64,000 nt of DNA, from the NCBI GenBank assembly GCA_963930645.1, contig OZ005648.1, positions 150,362,035 through 150,426,034 of the forward strand, written 5' to 3'. Position 1 is the first letter of the stretch. Every line of letters begins with the position of its first letter. The position numbers were made by a program, and so were the translations under genes. A model generated the notes under the pieces. It made no database searches and was not told the DNA's origin. It saw only the letters and a program-made list of their open reading frames with translations. Shown here piece by piece: positions 59,795-64,000 of the stretch. This DNA comes from Salticus scenicus. Its lineage: Eukaryota; Arthropoda; Arachnida; Araneae; Salticidae.

Positions 59795-59825
<31 letters not shown>

Positions 59826-60265
59826 AGAAGCTACTAATAAATTCATCTTTTTAAAAATAAGTACTCCATTTCAGTTAATTGAAATGCAAGGAAAACGTGT
59901 AAATTCGTGGAAAACTGGAAATAGAAAATTTTTTCCATACTTTTACTTTCTTCTTATACATGCAGAAGCAATTAATAAATCCCCCTTTTTAAAAAAAATA
60001 GTAGTCAATTTCAGTTAAATGAAATGCAAAGAAGTCTCAAAATATGTAAATTCTGCGAAAACCGAAAATCGAATTTTTTTCCATATTTTCTACTTTCTTC
60101 TTATGCATGCAGAAACTAGTAATAAATCCACTTTTGTAAAAACAAGTAGTCAATTTCAGTTAATTGAAATGCAAGGAAATCTTAAAATGTGCAAATTCAT
60201 TGAAAATCGGAATTCAAGATTTTCCAAATCTCATACTTTCTTCTTATATATGCAGATGATATATG
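59395..60265 (+). repeat. Minisatellite, six copies of ~140 bp
   Basis: Each unit contains CAATTTCAGTTAATTNAAAT, TGTAAATTCATCGAAAACCG, a TTTCTTCTTATANATGCAGA block and AATAAATCC. Units start near 59400, 59560, 59705, 59870, 60010 and 60150. Unit length varies because of internal T and A runs (for example ~59791-59815). An 86-codon frame across the last two units is a repeat shadow. Confidence 0.85.
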
Positions 60266-60449
60266 TAAGTGAAGTGTGATGTCACTGACCATCATTGGGG
60301 CCAAGTAAAATATTTCGTATGTTAATCGTCCATTGGATTTTTTGTAAAAAAAATAAAATTGAGAAAAATTATTTTTCGATTTCAATCCCCCTATTTGGCT
60401 ATAATTACAAATTAGTTATGGTGAATATATATTAAATTATTTTTCTATC

Positions 60450-60918
60450 AAATTGACACAATTTTAATTTTAAATTTCAAAACTCTAGAAAGAAAATGGG
60501 CATAGATTTGATATCTGTTCGTCCTTGGCGTTTTGTGTATTTGGCCATTTGGCGATCAAAAACGTAATACGAACACATGCATACCATATGTATATTGTAC
60601 GAAATACTGTTTGATATTATTGATTGTTTTCTTAATATACATTATTAAAATAACCATGAATTTGAAAGGAATTAAAAATGTCCGCCAGATAATTTGGCGA
60701 TCTTTTATTATTTATTTAATTTTCTTTCTTTATTTTTTCTGCCAAATACGACAGATATTAATGTATATGTAGATAATAATATATATGATGATAGATATGA
60801 CAGATATTAATATATATGTTCTTTTGAAATAAAATGTTTATGTTTAAATTCGGAAATGAAAGTCTGCCATTTTATTTTTCTAAAGTTTTGAAATTTAAAA
60901 TTTAAATTTTGTGAATTT
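60450..60918. mobile_element. Possible fold-back element with ~50 bp arms
   Basis: TTTTAAATTTCAAAACTCTA at the left pairs with CTAAAGTTTTGAAATTTAAA at the right, and GAAAATGGGCATAG pairs with GTCTGCCATTTTATTT. The ~360 base middle contains TTGGCCATTTGGCGATC and CCAGATAATTTGGCGATC. No target duplication was identified. Confidence 0.4.
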
Positions 60919-63035
60919 TACAGAAACAATAACTCAATTTAAAGCACACAGACAGTAACCTATATATAACTATACTTGTATATAACTATATATAAAAATA
61001 TTTCTAAATATTTTCTTGACATTGTAAGAAAATAATTTTTGTATTCTGCAAATCTGGCTTATCATATCTTTCGAATGATACCACTTTCAACTCTCTACTA
61101 CTATACTTAATATGTTAAAAGTGTACCACAATTTTCCTGCTTGCCTATAGTTATATATATTATACATTTAATACTTCTGATATAAGTGCTGTGTTATATG
61201 TCTTGATCTGGACACTTAGAAGAATTGCAAAAATGTTTCTTTAATTACGGAATATATATTTTTTCGTTTATAAATATTCTAAGCGTAATTACTATTACTT
61301 GCTTTGACCTATTACTTTTTTTAAAAAATTACTTGTTTCTGAACTTTAGAAATAATCGTTTCTAACTCATTTTTCTTTAGAAGACAATGCTATTACTAGG
61401 TAAGAAGGGTATCAATTATCACTCCTCAGATTTATTGGTGATCACTGAATAAAAAAGTTCCTAAATTTGGCAACTCTGGTCAATACACAATTTTTGCATT
61501 GCGGTTGTTTCGCACGGAGAAAGAACTGTAAGCGCAAGAAAGTTCAATACATTATGTTGGTGTCACGAGCGCCCTCTTCCGATAGCTTTTAAGATCATTT
61601 TTTGTATACATTGAAAAGAATCCAATGTTCCTCTGATTATATTCTCGAAAACCGAAATTTTTTACCAGTTTTACTACATTTATTATACTTTTTTGAAATT
61701 TCTACGAATTTAAGACGTTCCTGATATTTTGATCAAGAACGTATTTTTCTAATTTACATGTATAATCGCGAATACAGTACCTAATACATATATAACATAA
61801 TTCATGGTCTTTTTATTTTTATCTAAAAGAACTTTTGTTTTGAAATAAAATTTATAACACCTATTAAATAAATATTTATTATTTTAACTTCAAAGGATAG
61901 AGAATAAATTTAATAAAAATGGTAATCTGAGTTTTCTTTTTTTACCTACACCTACATCGTTTTCTTGGTCACTTTTTCAAAGCATTGAAATTATTTTCTA
62001 TTAAATAAAACTGTTTATTGTAAAAAAAATAAAAACCTGAAACATAGTTATCATTTACGATGTGTACAGCTTGGTAACAGCAATAATATAAATAAATATA
62101 CTATAAATATTATTCTAGAGTTATGTTTATATTAACTTAAAATGTATTATTCTTACTGTACAATATAATGTTTATGCAAGTATGCAATTACTATCGGAAA
62201 CAAACAAATTTATTATAATACTATTCTACTGATTTAATTTAAAAACTACTCCAGTTGTTATACAACCGAATTGTATCAGTGAGTGGGCAATTTTTGGCAA
62301 CCGAAACAAGATCATCTTACTATTGAATTTCTTCAGCGCAACATATATTAGTATCGGAAAACGTAAAAAAAATTACGTTTCCCTGATTTTGAGGATATGG
62401 TTAACAGTAAAGATTGACAATATTATTTACAAATAATTTTCCTTTATTAAATTGTAAAAATAAATAAATAAAATATTTTAAAACATTGCTATTTAAAAGC
62501 AGGCGTGACTCTATGCAAAAGTTGCCCTGACTTTTGTATAACTAGAATCAAGGATCGTACTATCTTTATTTATTTATTTTTTAAAACCTTTAATTTTGAA
62601 TATCAATTTTATCATAAAATAAATCTGTAAATTTAAAATTAATTTTATTTTTCATGAAAACTTTTCGAAAGTGTCCCCCAATAGGGGCATGTTAAATGAT
62701 TCCTATTTAATTGCGCCCAGTTTATACGAAAGTTATCTGAAAAATAGTCTAATACGAAAATGTTATTTTTTTTTTCCTACAGAAATAACAATCAAATTTT
62801 TATACGAGTATTTAAATATAGGCAACAAAAAACTTTTTATTGTACTTTTCTATTGTTTTAATAAAAAAGGTAATCCTATTTTTATACGATTATTTTATTA
62901 TTAGTAAAAATATATTATTGATTAATGTTTAAAACATAACTAAATGTTTTATTAACGATTTCGAGGACGAGAAACTGAAGTAAATATATTTATAATAAAA
63001 TTAATTTATTAATTTCCCATAGCTAACTTTTGCCT
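60919..63035. other. A+T-rich sequence; decayed MITE fragment
   Basis: CACTGAATAAAAAAGTTCC and TTTGGCAACTCTGGTC (~61441-61482) resemble one end of the 26132-26308 element. The rest has no recognised feature. Confidence 0.35.
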
Positions 63036-63039
63036 TTAA

Positions 63040-63260
63040 CCCTTTGCGGCGCAAGGTAATTCGTATCATTTAAATTGCACTGCCACCGGAATTTACGAAC
63101 AAAACTAAAATAAAAGAAATTTTTAATTTCAGGTTTTAAGAAAGGGCCTTTTCTGCTATGGTATAAATGTAATTTTTTGCTAAAATTTTCCGAGATGAGT
63201 TTTTGTACTTGAGAATTAATATTAGGTGTTCCATCAGCGAGAACACTACGACTGAAAGGG
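63040..63260. mobile_element. piggyBac-type MITE (221 bp)
   Basis: It is flanked by TTAA on both sides (63036-63039 and 63261-63264). It starts CCCTTTGCGGCGCAAGG and ends CTACGACTGAAAGGG. TTAA duplication and CCCTTT ends fit piggyBac. The interior aligns with the element at 43160-43519 (GCAAGGTAATT, TAAAATTTTCC, GATGAGTTTTT). A 100-codon minus-strand frame spans it but is non-coding in the related copy. Confidence 0.7.
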
Positions 63261-63264
63261 TTAA

Positions 63265-64000
63265 ATAAACATGTGCAAATGCATAAAACTTTTCGTAAGG
63301 TTGTTTGAGATAGAATGATGCCCAATGACCACTCTGTTTCACCTCTTAGGCCTACGCGTCATCTTCGGTTCTCAAAGCTGATTGACAGCAGGTGCTGGTA
63401 TGCCACGACACATTCGTCGATCTAATCGTTGAGAGATTTTCGCGGGTTTTGCCGAAACTTGCTTTAATACGGGCTAGGTGTCCTTAAAAAGAAGTCCACA
63501 TGAGGCATTCCATTCAAGCCTAGTATACACATGCAGCCATTCGATTTTAAGGAGGTACATCATAGTTTGTCAAGGTCAGTCAAAGCTCATGTTATTTTAG
63601 GGGTAAAATTGTTTATACAGTTACACATTACCTTACTGTTATTTTTAAATTGCATTTTCGCATTCTGAAAATATGTAGCCGTTAAATTAGTACTCGTTTT
63701 CCAAAAAAAAATTATTCATTTATTTACTTTATTATTTTTATTTCTAATTTTGAGTTTCGAATATAAAAATGGGGAAAAAATAACTCAGCGCATTTTTCTT
63801 ATTTTTTAGATGTAAAAAAAATAATAATAAATAAATAAATTAATTAATAAATAAGTCTAATTTTAGAAAACAGGTATTAATTTAATAAGTTGGGAATTTT
63901 TTATTGTGAAAACGAAATTTAAAAATACCAATTGGGTAATGAGTAATTCTACAAACAAATTTCGCTACCGATTTACATGACATTTGGTGACCAGAGACGG
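63265..64000. other. Sequence with a G+C-richer interval, unassigned
   Basis: ~63330-63560 is richer in G+C (GCAGGTGCTGGTATGCCACG, GTTTTGCCGAAACTTGC) and has short open stretches on both strands, but each is broken by stops and no family was recognised. It could be a decayed gene or transposon. After ~63600 the DNA is plain A+T-rich, with an (AAAT)n tract at ~63822-63855. Confidence 0.3.

Noticed and set aside
63023..63325. 100-codon minus-strand frame
   Set aside because: It spans a piggyBac-type MITE and both TTAA borders; the related copy at 43 kb is not open.

Overview
Kind of DNA: this is a 64 kb stretch of eukaryotic nuclear DNA. It is very A+T-rich (roughly 70% by eye, not counted), full of poly-A/poly-T runs and TA microsatellites, and contains no gene that I can recognise. 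The density and type of transposon relics, the tRNA-derived SINE and the IS630/Tc1-type transposase relic point to an arthropod. A chelicerate such as a spider is my guess, but nothing here proves it. The window is best read as intergenic or intronic DNA built from nested transposon debris. All long reading frames look accidental, repeat-derived or low-complexity. One 44-codon reading frame behind a good 3' splice site (4804-4937) is the only weak candidate for a host exon.

Layout: 0.2-2.25 kb is a fold-back element made of ~490 bp tandem units carrying G-runs. 2.6-3.05 kb is a PIF/Harbinger-type MITE, with a second copy at 50.6-51.0 kb. 6.8-7.7 kb is a nested palindrome with TA target duplications, flanked by three copies of a ~90 bp repeat. 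8.76-8.97 kb is a Tc1/mariner MITE. 11.7-14.85 kb holds two head-to-tail copies (A complete, B truncated) of a ~2.2 kb repeat unit, with a hAT-type MITE inside A. A third copy (C, 29.8-32.7 kb) is interrupted by a solo LTR and contains a 172 bp sub-repeat array. 16.2-18.25 kb is a MITE split by a ~1.8 kb insert that carries a tandem array of five CTCF-consensus-like motifs. 19.0-19.2 kb is a SINE. 22.0-22.9 kb is an internally deleted Tc1/IS630-type transposon with a frameshifted N-terminal transposase relic. 24.1-25.2 kb and 26.9-28.15 kb are segmental tandem and inverted repeats. 36.1-37.56 kb is a 1.45 kb palindromic element, with a partial copy at 51.6-52.4 kb. 41.7-42.6 kb is another fold-back element with TA duplications. 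43.2-43.5, 55.4-56.0 and 63.0-63.3 kb are piggyBac-type MITEs flanked by TTAA or a near match. 48.2-48.5 kb is a three-copy 108 bp minisatellite. 53.4-54.5 kb is a duplicated repeat ending in hairpins. 59.4-60.3 kb is a six-copy ~140 bp minisatellite.

How it fits together: the parts do not form a pathway. The order of nesting gives an insertion history: the hAT MITE and the LTR are younger than the 2.2 kb units, and the 1.8 kb insert is younger than the MITE it splits. Two observations stand out. First, two otherwise different repeat families share a module (a GTCCCTGTACACGAAC core followed by an ACAGACAGACAGAC tract). Second, CTCF-like motifs recur inside three different repeats.
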